A stretch of 64,000 nucleotides of DNA from Gammaproteobacteria bacterium. GTDB lineage: Bacteria; Pseudomonadota; Gammaproteobacteria; Ga0077536. Positions 8,155-17,638 of the stretch are shown here, in pieces (position 1 is the stretch's first letter; every line of letters begins with the position of its first letter). A program made the position numbers and the translations under genes. The DNA lies in assembly GCA_009692365.1 (NCBI GenBank), contig SHZJ01000008.1, positions 1 to 64,000 on the forward strand. Direction: 5' to 3'. The notes under the pieces are model-generated. The model saw only the letters and a program-made list of their open reading frames with translations. It was not told where the DNA came from and searched no databases.

Positions 8155-10404
8155 CTACGCCAAGGTCAGCGTATGCACGCCCGCCCAGCCCGCGGCCGGC
8201 GGCACTCGCCTGAACTGCGCAATGCGTTCGGAATAGACCTGATAAAGCGCAGGCGACCGCGAGGTCCGGGCCAGATTCAGAAAACTCACTTCCGCCACGT
8301 CCCACGCGCCGGCGCGATATAAACGCAGGGCTTCGCGATGGAGCTTGAGTTCGTCCTTCCACTTGGCGTCCAGTTCCTCACGCAGACCGATAGGCTCATA
8401 AATGGTCAGGGGCTGCGCGTGCCCCACTGGCCGGATGAGATCAATTTCGCGATAGGCGTAGTCGGGCAGCGCGTCGCGCGTGTTGCCACCGACGAGCGTT
8501 TCGACCCCGTAGCGTGGCGCCAAATCTCGCAGGCGCACCCCGAGGTTGGCGGCCTCGCCCAGCACGGTGTAGCCCATCCGGAACGCCGACCCCATATTGC
8601 CGACGGTCATAGTGCCCGTGTTGATACCCATACTGAGGCGCAGCGTGGGCCAACCGCGGGCAGCAAAGTCCCGATTTACTTCAACCAAGCGCGAGCGCAT
8701 CGCCAGCCCCGCACGCAGCGCGCTGAGAGCGTGGTCTGAGGTCGTGAGGGGGGCGCCCCAGAACGCCAGAAGGGCCGCCCCCACGTACTTGTCGATGGTG
8801 CCACGGTGTTGGTGGACGACCTGCGTCAGCGGCGTGAGCAGCGCCTGCACGAGGGCTGCCAGCTCGGCGGGCGCAAGGCTGTCGGCCAGCGCCGGGAAAC
8901 CCTCCACCTGCGAGCACAACACACTCATCTCGCAGCTTTTAGCCCTCACCGAGTAGGCCGCGGGCTGGAGCGCCATTTCAGCTACCAGCGCCGGGGGCAA
9001 GGAGTGCCCAAAGAGGTTGGACAATTGGCGTTTGCCTCGGGTCTCAATGAAATAGCCGTAGGACATATTGAGTATGAACAGGGCGCTCAGGAGGATTAAG
9101 CCGCCGGCTAGCGGCAGCACTAAATTGCCCAGCGTCCAAACCAGCAGATTTAAGCCGAAATAGGCGGCGAGCAGCGCCAGCGTCAGCGCCGTGGCCACCA
9201 GCGGCGTAAGCAGCGGTGCCGCCACGGCCATCACCACACCGAAGATCACGAGCAGCAAACCTTCGGCCGCCAGGGTGTAGGCGGGCAGTTGCTTCACCGT
9301 GCCATCCAGAATGCCGGCGATCAGATTGGCGTGGACTTCAACGCCAGGATAAGCCTCACCCACCGGCGTCGCGCGCAGGTCCAGCAAGCCTGGGGCCGTC
9401 GTGCCCACCAGGACCACGGCGTTTTTCAGCAGCTGCTTGTCGGCCTTGCCGTGCAGGACATCGGTCGCCGAGATGTAGGTAAAACTGCCGCGGTAGCCGC
9501 GATAAGGCACCAACGCCTGAACGTTGCGGTCCACCGGGACGACCGACTTGCCAATGGCCAACCACTCAAGCCCGGGATAACCCCGAGCGCCGAACAACGG
9601 CTCGCCGAAGCCGGGGGTGATGGCTTGCTTATCACCCAGCACCTGCCGCGCCATTTCCAGCGACAGCGAGGCGTAATAAGCGCCCTCGAACTCGATGAGC
9701 ATGGGTACCCGCCGCACCATGCCGTCACGGTCAGTTTGCGGATTGAAATGTCCGGCAGCCCGCGCGCCCTGCTGCAGCAACGCCAAATTTGCCCCGTAGC
9801 CGTCGGCTTGCCGAAAACCAATGTTCTTGCCGATGAAAGTACCTTTGACGAAGCGAGGTTGCGGCAGCGCGCCGCTGCGGGTGGCCCCCGCTGGGTCGGT
9901 CGAGAAATTGAAGTAATACCCCAACACCACCGGATAGCGGGCGATCGCCTCGGCGAACTGCCGGTCATAGTTCAAACGGGGACGCAGCTGCTCGAGGGTC
10001 TGCTTAAAGGCGGTATCAGCGCGCAGTTCTTGGCTGGCCAGCGCGTCCAAGACCGCGAGGCCCGAACTGTTATCCGGCTCGGCAAAAACGATATCAAAGC
10101 CCAGCAGGCCAATCTGGTTGTCCTCGAACAGACGCCGCACCAGCACGGCCAACCGGTCGCGCCCCCATGGCCAGCGACCCTCGGCGGCGAGACTTTTTTC
10201 GTCGATATCGACAATCACAATGCGGGGATCTGGGCGCTTGGGCATGGTCAGCAGCAAGCGCTGGTCGTAGGCGATATTGTCGAGTGCGTCGATGAAACCT
10301 AAGTGCAGCCAATGCGCGGCGTGGGCAAAAAAAAGCAGCACCAGCGCCAAGCCTAACGCGATGCTGGTTTTGGCCGCCGCCACCCGCCGGAGCAGATTCC
10401 CCAT
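8155..10404 (-). CDS. CHASE2 receptor with degenerate class III cyclase domain
   Basis: Membrane protein of about 750 residues: N-terminal helix, CHASE2 sensor domain, three membrane helices and a C-terminal class III nucleotide cyclase fold. The cyclase fold is clear (EGF, KYVG, SMGINTGTMTVGNMGS, YTVLGEAANLGVRL), and the transition-state Asn and Arg remain. Both metal-binding aspartates are gone: the first is Gln (codon 8908-8910, in CSQVEGF instead of ADIxGF) and the second is Ala (codon 8776-8778, in KYVGAAL instead of KYxGDAL). It should therefore be a pseudo-cyclase, unless it pairs with an active partner. ATG 10404 has GGGGGA just upstream; ATG 10428 is the alternative start. It is convergent with the kinase operon, whose kinase shares the CHASE2 domain. 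Confidence 0.92.
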   Translation of the reverse strand: MGNLLRRVAAAKTSIALGLALVLLFFAHAAHWLHLGFIDALDNIAYDQRLLLTMPKRPDPRIVIVDIDEKSLAAEGRWPWGRDRLAVLVRRLFEDNQIGLLGFDIVFAEPDNSSGLAVLDALASQELRADTAFKQTLEQLRPRLNYDRQFAEAIARYPVVLGYYFNFSTDPAGATRSGALPQPRFVKGTFIGKNIGFRQADGYGANLALLQQGARAAGHFNPQTDRDGMVRRVPMLIEFEGAYYASLSLEMARQVLGDKQAITPGFGEPLFGARGYPGLEWLAIGKSVVPVDRNVQALVPYRGYRGSFTYISATDVLHGKADKQLLKNAVVLVGTTAPGLLDLRATPVGEAYPGVEVHANLIAGILDGTVKQLPAYTLAAEGLLLVIFGVVMAVAAPLLTPLVATALTLALLAAYFGLNLLVWTLGNLVLPLAGGLILLSALFILNMSYGYFIETRGKRQLSNLFGHSLPPALVAEMALQPAAYSVRAKSCEMSVLCSQVEGFPALADSLAPAELAALVQALLTPLTQVVHQHRGTIDKYVGAALLAFWGAPLTTSDHALSALRAGLAMRSRLVEVNRDFAARGWPTLRLSMGINTGTMTVGNMGSAFRMGYTVLGEAANLGVRLRDLAPRYGVETLVGGNTRDALPDYAYREIDLIRPVGHAQPLTIYEPIGLREELDAKWKDELKLHREALRLYRAGAWDVAEVSFLNLARTSRSPALYQVYSERIAQFRRVPPAAGWAGVHTLTLA

Positions 10405-10500
10405 GCAGTCCCCCGGCCGCTTGGCCATCTTAATCGAGCGTTGGAGCCGCTCTACGCGGCGCGGCAGATCCGCTGCGTCGCGCGGGTCGCGGCCGCCGCC

Positions 10501-10821
10501 TCACGCGTGCGGCGGCAGGGCGGCATGGATCGAAAAAACCTTATCCAGCCGCGCGAGCATCAGCACGCTCATGACCGGCTCGCTCACGGCGATGAGGAAA
10601 AATTGCAGCCCCCCTCGCTTCGCCGCTTGGAGGCCCTCGATTAAACTTGCGATGCCCGAACTATCGATGTAGCTCACGGCAGCCAGATTAACGCACGTGT
10701 GCTGACCCAACGCGAGTTGCTCGAGGATAGTTTTGCGTACTCCGGGCGAACGGGAAAGGTCGATCTCCCCCACCAGATGCACGACCGCGAACCCGCCTTC
10801 TAGGACGACCTTGGAGGACAT
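10501..10821 (-). CDS. STAS-domain anti-sigma factor antagonist
   Basis: Small cytoplasmic STAS protein of 106 residues, SpoIIAA/RsbV-like. It would bind the anti-sigma-type ATPase encoded just upstream until phosphorylated. The signature YIDSSGIASLIEG carries the conserved phosphorylatable Ser. The ATG at 10821 is chosen because the STAS fold begins right after it and GGGAG lies nine bases upstream. The start overlaps the end of the partner gene by about 22 bases, indicating translational coupling. No sigma factor or SpoIIE-type phosphatase is in the window, so the output is unknown. Confidence 0.92.
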   Translation of the reverse strand: MSSKVVLEGGFAVVHLVGEIDLSRSPGVRKTILEQLALGQHTCVNLAAVSYIDSSGIASLIEGLQAAKRGGLQFFLIAVSEPVMSVLMLARLDKVFSIHAALPPHA

Positions 10822-11276
10822 TTCTCGACTCCCCGTGCCGGCGGCGGGGCGCTGGCAACCCACTCGCGCGACGCGACAATTCGCTTACGCATATGTAAAA
10901 AATTACCCGTGCCGTCGGGCAGATTGCCGTATTCCCAGCGGTCCATCACGGTTTTGATGAAGTGGGTGCCGAGGCCCCCGGGACGCACCTCGGCGAGCCG
11001 CCGAGCGCGGATATTCGGGACCACCACCGGGGGCGCGAAATCCAAGACGCGGACCTCGAGTTCGCTGTCCGTCCGCCCTATCTGCAGCACTATTTCGCCC
11101 GTCACATCACCCGCGTAGGCGTGTTGAATCACGTTCGTGCAGGCCTCGTTGATCGCCAGCACCACCTCCGCGACCCACTGCGCCCCGCAGCCCAGAGTGG
11201 CCATGGCGGTGCGTGCGCTACGCCGCATGTCGCACAGTTGGGCGGGATCCGCCGCAAAGCGGAGCTCTAGCAACAC
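10800..11276 (-). CDS. RsbW/SpoIIAB-like anti-sigma regulatory ATPase/kinase
   Basis: GHKL-fold serine kinase of 158 residues that in this family phosphorylates its STAS antagonist and may bind a target. The N box is INEACTNVIQHAY with Glu and Asn intact. A divergent G1 (VLDFAPPV) and the G2 region RPGGLGTHFIKTVMD follow, as in proteobacterial members. The coding end overlaps the STAS gene. The Pro/Arg-rich last 25 residues are atypical and probably disordered. It sits next to the CHASE2 pseudo-cyclase on the same strand, so the three may be one signalling unit; that is inference. Confidence 0.9.
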   Translation of the reverse strand: MLLELRFAADPAQLCDMRRSARTAMATLGCGAQWVAEVVLAINEACTNVIQHAYAGDVTGEIVLQIGRTDSELEVRVLDFAPPVVVPNIRARRLAEVRPGGLGTHFIKTVMDRWEYGNLPDGTGNFLHMRKRIVASREWVASAPPPARGVEKCPPRSS

Positions 11277-11445
11277 GGCAACGCGCTGCGTCGTGGGGCC
11301 ACGGTGCGGGGGCTCAACGGGAGGTGGCCGGGTTGCGCGTGACGGACATGCTGGCCTGCGGCTGGTTGCTTGGCCTCAAAAGATAAACGCTGGCCGCCTG
11401 CAACGCCAGTCCGCTGGGCGCCGCACGCGCGCGCCTGCCGGCGTT

Positions 11446-11871
11446 TCAGCGTAAGCCCCGCAGCGCGCTCAGATAAGCCTGTTCATCGGGCAAGCGACCT
11501 GCCGACTGCGCCCGCCACAGTTCCTCGGCCAGGCAGTCCAGCATGCGATGCTCCGCCGCATGGCCCTGCTCCGCATTGGCGATGGCTAGCCCATGGAGTC
11601 GCGCTATCCCCGCCGGACGGTCGGCCGCCACCTGCTCGCGCAGCGCGATGTGCAGCCCCATGTGCAGAAAGGGATTGTGCTCGGGTGCCGCGTTACCGTA
11701 GTCCACCGCCCGACCCTGCGGCCCGGCATCCAGGAGCGCGTGATATTCCGGATGCAGCACGATGACCTCGGCCACTAGGCGCTCTAGCGGCTCCAGCGGC
11801 CGCGCTTGGCGGTGTTTCGCCCACACGGCGAAAAAAAATTGGCGCGCCGAATCGCGAGACTGCACGACCAC
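11446..11871 (-). CDS. DUF1841 family protein
   Basis: Cytoplasmic protein of unknown function, about 141 residues. The family landmarks are present: FFFAVWAKHRQ, LEPLERLVAEVIVLHPEYH, NPFLHMGLHIALREQ, ADRPAGI, AEHRMLDCLAEELWRAQ and a C-terminal PDEQAYLSALRGL. Homologues begin just before the FFxxWxKH motif, so I place the start at GTG 11871 (GTG 11865 also possible), five bases after the nth stop. No Shine-Dalgarno is visible, consistent with coupling to nth. DUF1841 genes commonly accompany nth in beta- and gammaproteobacteria. Confidence 0.85.
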   Translation of the reverse strand: MVVQSRDSARQFFFAVWAKHRQARPLEPLERLVAEVIVLHPEYHALLDAGPQGRAVDYGNAAPEHNPFLHMGLHIALREQVAADRPAGIARLHGLAIANAEQGHAAEHRMLDCLAEELWRAQSAGRLPDEQAYLSALRGLR

Positions 11872-11876
11872 GGGCG

Positions 11877-12533
11877 CTAAGCCGGCACCGGACGCAGACG
11901 GATGGGGGGTTTGTCGGGCCATTCGCATAAATCGGCCAGCACACAGGCCGCGCAGCGCGGCGCGCGCGCGGTGCAGGTATAGCGCCCGTGCAGAATCAGC
12001 CAATGGTGGGCGTGCAGCAGATAGCGCTGGGGGATGATCGCCAGCAAACCCTGCTCCACGGCCAGCGGCGTCTTCCCCGGGGCGAGCCCAAGGCGATTAC
12101 CCAGCCGGAAGATATGCGTGTCAACGGCCATCGTGGGTTCCCCAAAGGCCACGTTGAGGACCACGCTGGCGGTCTTGCGGCCCACCCCCGGCAAAGCTTC
12201 TAGCGCCGCCCGCGCCGCCGGCACCGCCCCGGCGTGTCGCTCGAGCAACAGCTGGCAGGTGGCGACAATATTGCGCGCCTTGGCGTTAAACAGACCAATG
12301 CTCTTGATGTGTCTTTTCACGCCCGCCTCCCCTAGCGCCACCATCGCGCCCGGCGTCTTGGCCTGCGCAAACAGCGTCAAGGTCGCTTTGTTCACGCTGA
12401 TATCCGTCGCCTGCGCGGACAACATCACGGCGATTAGCAGTTCGAAGGCCGAGTCGTAACGCAGTTCCGTCACCGGGGCCGGGTTGCGCGCGGCGAGACG
12501 CTTGAACACGGTGCCCGCCCGCCGCCGGTTCAT
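11877..12533 (-). CDS. nth: Endonuclease III (Nth)
   Basis: Base-excision repair glycosylase/AP lyase for oxidised pyrimidines. 218 residues, close to the 211 of E. coli Nth. It has LLIAVMLSAQATD, the helix-hairpin-helix LPGVGRKTA with the catalytic Lys, the catalytic Asp in AVDTHIFR, and the C-terminal [4Fe-4S] ligands spaced C-x6-C-x2-C-x5-C. The ATG at 12533 overlaps the stop of rsxB as ATGA, indicating translational coupling. The frame stays open further upstream but that part overlaps rsxB and is not Nth-like. rsxB-nth-DUF1841 forms one unit on the minus strand. Confidence 0.97.
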   Translation of the reverse strand: MNRRRAGTVFKRLAARNPAPVTELRYDSAFELLIAVMLSAQATDISVNKATLTLFAQAKTPGAMVALGEAGVKRHIKSIGLFNAKARNIVATCQLLLERHAGAVPAARAALEALPGVGRKTASVVLNVAFGEPTMAVDTHIFRLGNRLGLAPGKTPLAVEQGLLAIIPQRYLLHAHHWLILHGRYTCTARAPRCAACVLADLCEWPDKPPIRLRPVPA

Positions 12534-13432
12534 GCGGGTGGCTGCGCGGGGCTGGCTTTGCGCTGACGCACACGGCTGCGCGCGGCGGTAATGTCGTCGC
12601 GCGCCTGTGCTGGGTCGCTCGGCGCCAGCACGTAAGGCTCGCGGTTTTGGGTGGCGCTGCGGGCCAAGCGCTGTCGCCGCTGGGTCGCGCGCTGACCGGC
12701 CCCGGCGGCTTGCTCGGTTTGCCAGCGCGCCGCCGCCAACACGGAGCGACCCTGCACAAAATAAGCCGGGAGCGGGATCCCAACGGGACACGCGGCGCCG
12801 CACTGGCCGCAGGCGGCGCAACGCTCAAGTCCTAAGGTCACCGCACGGTCCAAGTCGCCCTGCGCCACGGCGCTCGCCAAGGGCGCGGGCGCGAGCTGGC
12901 TGGGACACACGGGGCCACAATCGCCGCAGCCGGTGCAGTGCGTAATATCCGTCTGAGTTTGAATTGCGAGGGCGGCAGGTGCCGCGGCGAGTGGCCACGC
13001 GAAGCCGGGCGCGACACTCACCCAATCGATACAGTTGGTGGGACACGGCGGGATGCACAGGCCGCAGCCGGTGCAGTGCTCGGTCAAAATATCGTGCAGC
13101 TGTCGGGGGGCGCCGATGATGGCGTCTACCGGACACACGGCGATGCACTTCGTGCAGCCTATGCAGGCTTCAGCGCGAATTTGTACGCGCAGGGGCGCCG
13201 GTAGCGCCGTCTCAGCGCAGAGATTCACGCGCGGCCCGCCGACGCGCTCGAGCAAACGGCTGAGTTTTGCCACCAGCAGCGCCCCCCCCGGCACACAGCC
13301 CGTCAAGGCCGTGGTGCCCCGCGCCAGGGCGTCGGCAAAAGGCGCACACCCCGCAAAGCCGCAGGCAGCGCATTGGGTTTGTGGCAAGACCCGCTCGATG
13401 GCGTGCGCGAGGGCGGCATGGGCGTCGTCCAT
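12530..13432 (-). CDS. rsxB: RsxB/RnfB-type ferredoxin with extra RnfC-like 4Fe-4S domain
   Basis: Iron-sulfur electron-transfer protein of 300 residues. Residues 20-50 hold the RnfB N-terminal cluster motif (Cys 21, 24, 29, 47), and about 90-135 the usual pair of [4Fe-4S] motifs (CIGCTKCIAVCP, CTGCGLCIPPCP). A further pair follows at about 165-220 (CTGCGDCGPVCP, CAACGQCGAACPVGIPL), whose spacing and following YF resemble the C-terminal ferredoxin domain of RnfC. A basic disordered tail ends the protein. No rnfA, C, D, G or E is in the window, so this is an orphan, as is common beside nth and metG. The N-terminal membrane helix of classical RnfB is absent. Partner unknown. Confidence 0.88.
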   Translation of the reverse strand: MDDAHAALAHAIERVLPQTQCAACGFAGCAPFADALARGTTALTGCVPGGALLVAKLSRLLERVGGPRVNLCAETALPAPLRVQIRAEACIGCTKCIAVCPVDAIIGAPRQLHDILTEHCTGCGLCIPPCPTNCIDWVSVAPGFAWPLAAAPAALAIQTQTDITHCTGCGDCGPVCPSQLAPAPLASAVAQGDLDRAVTLGLERCAACGQCGAACPVGIPLPAYFVQGRSVLAAARWQTEQAAGAGQRATQRRQRLARSATQNREPYVLAPSDPAQARDDITAARSRVRQRKASPAQPPA

Positions 13433-13460
13433 GGCTGGGCTGTGCGGCGCCGCCGGGCGG

Positions 13461-15527
13461 CTATTTGACGCGCATACCCGGCAACGCGCCGGCGTCTGCG
13501 TTGAGCAGAAAAATGCCGCTCTCAGAGCCGCTGGCCGCCAGCACCATCCCTTGGGAAAGCCCGAAGCGCATTTTGCGCGGCGCCAAATTAGCTACCAGCA
13601 CGACCAAACGACCTTCGAGCGCAGCGGGCGCATAGGCCTGCTTAATCCCGGCAAATACCGTGCGTTGCTCGCCGCCGACATCGAGTTCCAGTTGCACCAG
13701 TTTATCGGCGCCCTCGACGTGCCGGGCGGTGGTCACCCGCGCGATGCGCAAATCGACTTTAGCAAAATCGTCGATGCCGATCTCCGGCACCTCCGGCACC
13801 TCCGCCACCCCGCTGGCGCTCGCGGGCGGGGCGAGGGTGGTGCCCGCCGGCGCGGGCGGCGGCGTGCCGCTGGGATTGGGAACGGTGGGTTTACTGGCGT
13901 CCAACATGGCCTCCACTTTGGCTTTTTCGATGCGGGTTAACAGCGGGGTAAAGGGCGCTATCTCCTGTGGGGGCAGTGCTAGGTCGAGGGCAGCCCAGGT
14001 CAGCGGCGCACAACGCAAAAAGCGTTCGGCCTCCGCCACCAGCGCCGGCACCACGGGCTTGAGATAGATCATCAGCAACCGAAACGCCCGCAGACCGGTG
14101 CTGCAAACGCGCGCCAGTTCTGCCCGCGCGCTCGGGTCTTTGGCGATCACCCACGGTTTACGGCGGTCGATGTACTGGTTAACGCGGTCTGCCAGCGCCA
14201 TCACCTCACGCATCGCACGCGCGTAATCCCGGGCCTCGAAGCAATGGGCGATGTCCTCGCGGGCCGCCCGCAGGCTGGCCAGTAACGCCGGTTCGTCGTC
14301 GTCGGCAGCCAAGTTGCCGCCAAAATCACGGCGGATAAAAGCCGCACAGCGACTCGCAATATTGACCACCTTGCCCACCAAATCAGCGTTGACGCGCGCC
14401 TGAAAATCTTCAAGATTGAGGTCGATGTCGTCGATTCCAGGCCCCAGCTTCGCGGCGAAGTAATAGCGCAAACACTCCGGGTTGAGATGATCGAGGTAGG
14501 TTCTAGCGGTAATAAATGTGCCGCGCGATTTCGACATTTTCTGGCCGTCGACGGTCAAAAATCCATGCACGAAGACATTGGTGGGCAGCCGGAAATTGGC
14601 CCCGTGCAGCATCGCCGGCCAAAACAACGTATGAAAATACATGATGTCCTTACCGATGAAATGGTACAGCTCGGTGGTGCTTTGGGGCTTCACGAAGGTC
14701 TCGAAATCCAAGCCCACGCGGTCGCACAGATGGCGGAAGCTCGCGAAATAGCCGATCGGGGCATCCAGCCAAACGTAGAAATACTTGCCCGGGAGGTCGG
14801 GGATTTCGAAGCCGAAATACGGCGCATCGCGCGAAATGTCCCAGTCCTGCAAACCCACCGCGAACCATTCCTCGAGTTTATTCACCACCCCGGGTTGGAG
14901 GTCGCTACGGGTCAGCCAGTCCCGCAAGACCGCCTCAAAATGTCCCAGACAGAAAAAAACATGCTCGCTCTCGCGTTGCACCGGCGGCACGCCGCTCAAG
15001 GCCGACACCGCATCGATTAAATCCGTAGGCGCATAGGTGCCGCCGCACTGTTCGCAGTTGTCGCCGTACTGGTCGGGCGCCGCGCAGCGGGGGCAGGTGC
15101 CGCGGATGAATCGATCGGGCAAAAACAGCTGTTTTAGCGGGTCATACGCTTGCCGAATAGTGCGCACCGCGGTGTGGCCAGCATCACGCAGACGCGTGTA
15201 GATGAGCGCAGAGATGGCCCGATTCTCCGGCGAATGCGTGGTGTGGTAGTTATCGAAAGCCACGTTGAAGCCCGCGAAATCGCGGCGGTGACTCGCCCAG
15301 ACTTGGTCGATGAGCGCTTCTGGCGTCACCCCCTCTTGCTCGGCGCGTAACATGATGGCGGTGCCGTGGGCGTCGTCCGCGCAGACGTACCAGCACTCAT
15401 GCCCGCGCATTTTTTGATAGCGCACCCAGATGTCCGTTTGGATGTATTCCACCAAGTGGCCAATATGGATCGGACCATTGGCGTAGGGCAGCGCGCTGGT
15501 AACTAGGATTCGGCGGTGAGGGCTCAT
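13461..15527 (-). CDS. metG: Methionyl-tRNA synthetase
   Basis: Charges tRNA-Met in the cytoplasm. 688 residues, near the 677 of E. coli MetG. It has the HIGH-type motif in [14 protein letters not shown], the zinc knuckle CPRC...CEQC in the connective peptide, and KMSKSRGTF. The C-terminal tRNA-binding/dimerisation domain ([22 protein letters not shown]) follows a Pro/Ala-rich linker. The ATG at 15527 is chosen because homologues begin about five residues before [13 protein letters not shown]; the frame remains open upstream without similarity. It is divergent from apbC, the arrangement seen in E. coli. Confidence 0.98.
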   Translation of the reverse strand: MSPHRRILVTSALPYANGPIHIGHLVEYIQTDIWVRYQKMRGHECWYVCADDAHGTAIMLRAEQEGVTPEALIDQVWASHRRDFAGFNVAFDNYHTTHSPENRAISALIYTRLRDAGHTAVRTIRQAYDPLKQLFLPDRFIRGTCPRCAAPDQYGDNCEQCGGTYAPTDLIDAVSALSGVPPVQRESEHVFFCLGHFEAVLRDWLTRSDLQPGVVNKLEEWFAVGLQDWDISRDAPYFGFEIPDLPGKYFYVWLDAPIGYFASFRHLCDRVGLDFETFVKPQSTTELYHFIGKDIMYFHTLFWPAMLHGANFRLPTNVFVHGFLTVDGQKMSKSRGTFITARTYLDHLNPECLRYYFAAKLGPGIDDIDLNLEDFQARVNADLVGKVVNIASRCAAFIRRDFGGNLAADDDEPALLASLRAAREDIAHCFEARDYARAMREVMALADRVNQYIDRRKPWVIAKDPSARAELARVCSTGLRAFRLLMIYLKPVVPALVAEAERFLRCAPLTWAALDLALPPQEIAPFTPLLTRIEKAKVEAMLDASKPTVPNPSGTPPPAPAGTTLAPPASASGVAEVPEVPEIGIDDFAKVDLRIARVTTARHVEGADKLVQLELDVGGEQRTVFAGIKQAYAPAALEGRLVVLVANLAPRKMRFGLSQGMVLAASGSESGIFLLNADAGALPGMRVK

Positions 15528-15662
15528 GGTGATAAATCGGCCTGAAATTCGCGGCGCGGGTTTGGGCGTAACGCGCGGGCAGACCGCGCCTGCGCCACCG
15601 GGGCCAGCAAAGGTAGCACCTCGGCCGCAGGCTGTCATGACGGGAACTAGCCCCGCGTGTTG

Positions 15663-15668
15663 TACACT
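15663..15668 (+). promoter_or_regulatory. -10 element of the apbC promoter
   Basis: TACACT followed by GCGGGG lies 34 bases before the apbC ATG. It shares the -10 plus GC-rich discriminator seen before fdxA, surA and yheS. No clear -35 is seen. Confidence 0.35.
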
Positions 15669-15701
15669 GCGGGGCCAGTTCGTTCGCAGGAAATTCCGAT
15701 C

Positions 15702-16790
15702 ATGCCACCCACTCAAGCTGACATTGAACAGGCTCTAAAAACTTGGATTGACCCCTATCTGGCGACCGACGTCGTGAGTGCCGGGATGGTCAAAACGATC
15801 CAAATCGACGCCACCGGCGTCACCATCGCGATCGAAGCCGGATTCCCCTTGGCGCGCTACGGCGCGGAACTCGCCGCCCACCTGACCACCGCGGTGGCCC
15901 CCGTGGCGGACGGGGCCGCCGTGAACATCAATCTGAGCAGCAAAATCGTCTCACGCGCCGTGCAAAAAGGCGTCAAACCGCTGGCCGGCGTGCGTAATAC
16001 CATCGCCGTAGCGTCGGGCAAGGGCGGTGTTGGCAAGTCCACCACGGCGGTCAATCTGGCGCTCGCGCTCCGCGACGAGGGTGCTACCGTGGGTCTGCTA
16101 GATGCCGACATTTACGGCCCGAGTCAGCCCCGCATGCTCGGCGCGACCGGCCGTCCAGAATCCCGCGACGGCAAATCCATGGAGCCCAAGGTCAGTCACG
16201 GCATCCAGTCCATCTCCATTGGACACCTCGTGGAAGAAGACACCCCCATGATTTGGCGCGGGCCCATGGCCACCAGCGCGCTGGAGCAATTGCTGCGTGA
16301 AACCAACTGGCACGACCTCGATTACCTCGTCATCGACCTCCCGCCAGGCACGGGCGACATCCAACTCACGCTCTGCCAGCGCGTGCCGGTCAGTGGCGCG
16401 GTGATCGTCACGACCCCCCAGGACATCGCTCTGCTGGACGCGCGCAAGGGCCTAAAGATGTTTGAGAAAGTAGACGTCCCGGTGCTCGGCATCGTCGAGA
16501 ACATGAGCCTGCACACCTGCACCCAGTGCGGCCACGTCGAGCATATCTTCGGCCGCGGGGGCGGTGCCTCGATGGCCCAGCAATACGGGGTGGACCTGCT
16601 GGGCGAACTGCCGCTCGATATCAAAATTCGGGAGGGCGTGGATGCGGGTAAGCCGACGGTGGTCACCCACCCCGACGCGCCGTCCACCGAAATTTACCGC
16701 CAGATAGCCCGCCGGGTGGCGGCCAAGCTGGCGCTGCGCGCGAAGGATTATTCGGGCCGCTTCCCCAATATCGTCATCCAAAATAGCTGA
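15702..16790 (+). CDS. apbC: Mrp/ApbC iron-sulfur cluster carrier ATPase
   Basis: Cytoplasmic P-loop scaffold/carrier that transfers Fe-S clusters to apoproteins. 362 residues: an N-terminal MIP18-like domain (about 1-90), then the deviant Walker [17 protein letters not shown] near residue 108, [13 protein letters not shown], and the cluster-binding CTQCG motif near 270. AGGAA about ten bases upstream supports the ATG at 15702. The gene is divergent from metG and 29 bases before dcd. Confidence 0.96.
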   Translation: MPPTQADIEQALKTWIDPYLATDVVSAGMVKTIQIDATGVTIAIEAGFPLARYGAELAAHLTTAVAPVADGAAVNINLSSKIVSRAVQKGVKPLAGVRNTIAVASGKGGVGKSTTAVNLALALRDEGATVGLLDADIYGPSQPRMLGATGRPESRDGKSMEPKVSHGIQSISIGHLVEEDTPMIWRGPMATSALEQLLRETNWHDLDYLVIDLPPGTGDIQLTLCQRVPVSGAVIVTTPQDIALLDARKGLKMFEKVDVPVLGIVENMSLHTCTQCGHVEHIFGRGGGASMAQQYGVDLLGELPLDIKIREGVDAGKPTVVTHPDAPSTEIYRQIARRVAAKLALRAKDYSGRFPNIVIQNS

Positions 16791-16819
16791 TTAGCCGCTT
16801 TTTCACAGGGGATTTCGCG

Positions 16820-17386
16820 ATGCCGATCAAGGCCGACAGCTGGATTAGACACATGGCCGAGCAACACGGCCTAATCGACCCCTTCGAGCCCGGTCAGGTG
16901 CGGGAGGTAGCCGGCCGTCGGGTCATCTCCTACGGGACTTCCAGCTACGGTTACGACCTGCGCTGCGCGCCTGAATTCAAGGTCTTTACCAACGTGTACT
17001 CGGCGGTGGTCGACCCTAAGGCGTTCGACCCCGCGAGCTTCGTGGACATCAACGCGGAAGTTTGCATCATCCCGCCAAATTCTTTTGCGCTGGCGCGCAC
17101 CATCGAATACTTCCGTATTCCCCGCAATATCCTCACCATCTGCTTGGGCAAATCCACTTACGCACGCTGCGGCATTATTGTGAACGTGACGCCGCTGGAA
17201 CCTGAGTGGGAAGGCCACGTTACCTTGGAATTTTCCAATACCACGCCGCTGCCGGCAAAAATCTATGCCAATGAGGGGGTGGCGCAGGTTCTGTTTCTGG
17301 AATCCGACCAGCCCTGCGAAGTGTCTTATCGGGACCGTAACGGGAAATATCAGGGACAACGCGGCGTCACGTTGCCCCGCGCCTGA
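16820..17386 (+). CDS. dcd: dCTP deaminase
   Basis: Deaminates dCTP to dUTP, feeding dTMP synthesis through dUTPase and the ThyA encoded at 36.4 kb. 188 residues (193 in E. coli). The conserved trimer/active-site segments are [27 protein letters not shown] with the catalytic Glu, and the C-terminal [11 protein letters not shown] lid. AGGGGA precedes the ATG. Probably co-transcribed with apbC. Confidence 0.97.
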   Translation: MPIKADSWIRHMAEQHGLIDPFEPGQVREVAGRRVISYGTSSYGYDLRCAPEFKVFTNVYSAVVDPKAFDPASFVDINAEVCIIPPNSFALARTIEYFRIPRNILTICLGKSTYARCGIIVNVTPLEPEWEGHVTLEFSNTTPLPAKIYANEGVAQVLFLESDQPCEVSYRDRNGKYQGQRGVTLPRA

Positions 17387-17398
17387 GCCGGTCCAGGC

Positions 17399-17638
17399 TT
17401 AAGCCCGCGAGATCACCACCCGATAGACGCCCGCCGCCTCCGGCCCGCTCACCGCCACCGCGTAACCCGAGGTCTGCGCGAATGCCCGCACGTCGGGCAC
17501 ACTGTCGGGGTCGGTAATCAGCACCGTTAACACCCCGTTCGGCGGCAGGCTCAGCAGCGCTTTTTTGGTTTTTATCAGCGGCAGTGGACAGTTCAAGCCG
17601 CAGACATCGAGCAGACTAGCCGGCGCCGCGGCGCTCAT
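17399..17638 (-). CDS. TusA/SirA-like sulfurtransferase
   Basis: Small cytoplasmic sulfur-carrier protein, 79 residues, with the CPxP motif ([15 protein letters not shown]) whose Cys carries the persulfide in TusA. The ATG overlaps the msrB stop as ATGA, so the two are probably translated together. It could act in tRNA thiolation or in another sulfur relay; without dsr or tusBCDE genes nearby this cannot be decided. The 3' end is convergent with dcd, 12 bases away. Confidence 0.88.
   Translation of the reverse strand: MSAAAPASLLDVCGLNCPLPLIKTKKALLSLPPNGVLTVLITDPDSVPDVRAFAQTSGYAVAVSGPEAAGVYRVVISRA

Noticed and set aside
9289-10302. Long open frame on the plus strand opposite the CHASE2 pseudo-cyclase gene
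   Set aside because: It mirrors the codon structure of a well-supported gene, has no recognisable domain and is a product of high GC.
12534-12821. N-terminal extension of nth
   Set aside because: The frame is open but overlaps the 3' part of rsxB; Nth homology starts at ATG 12533 with an ATGA overlap.
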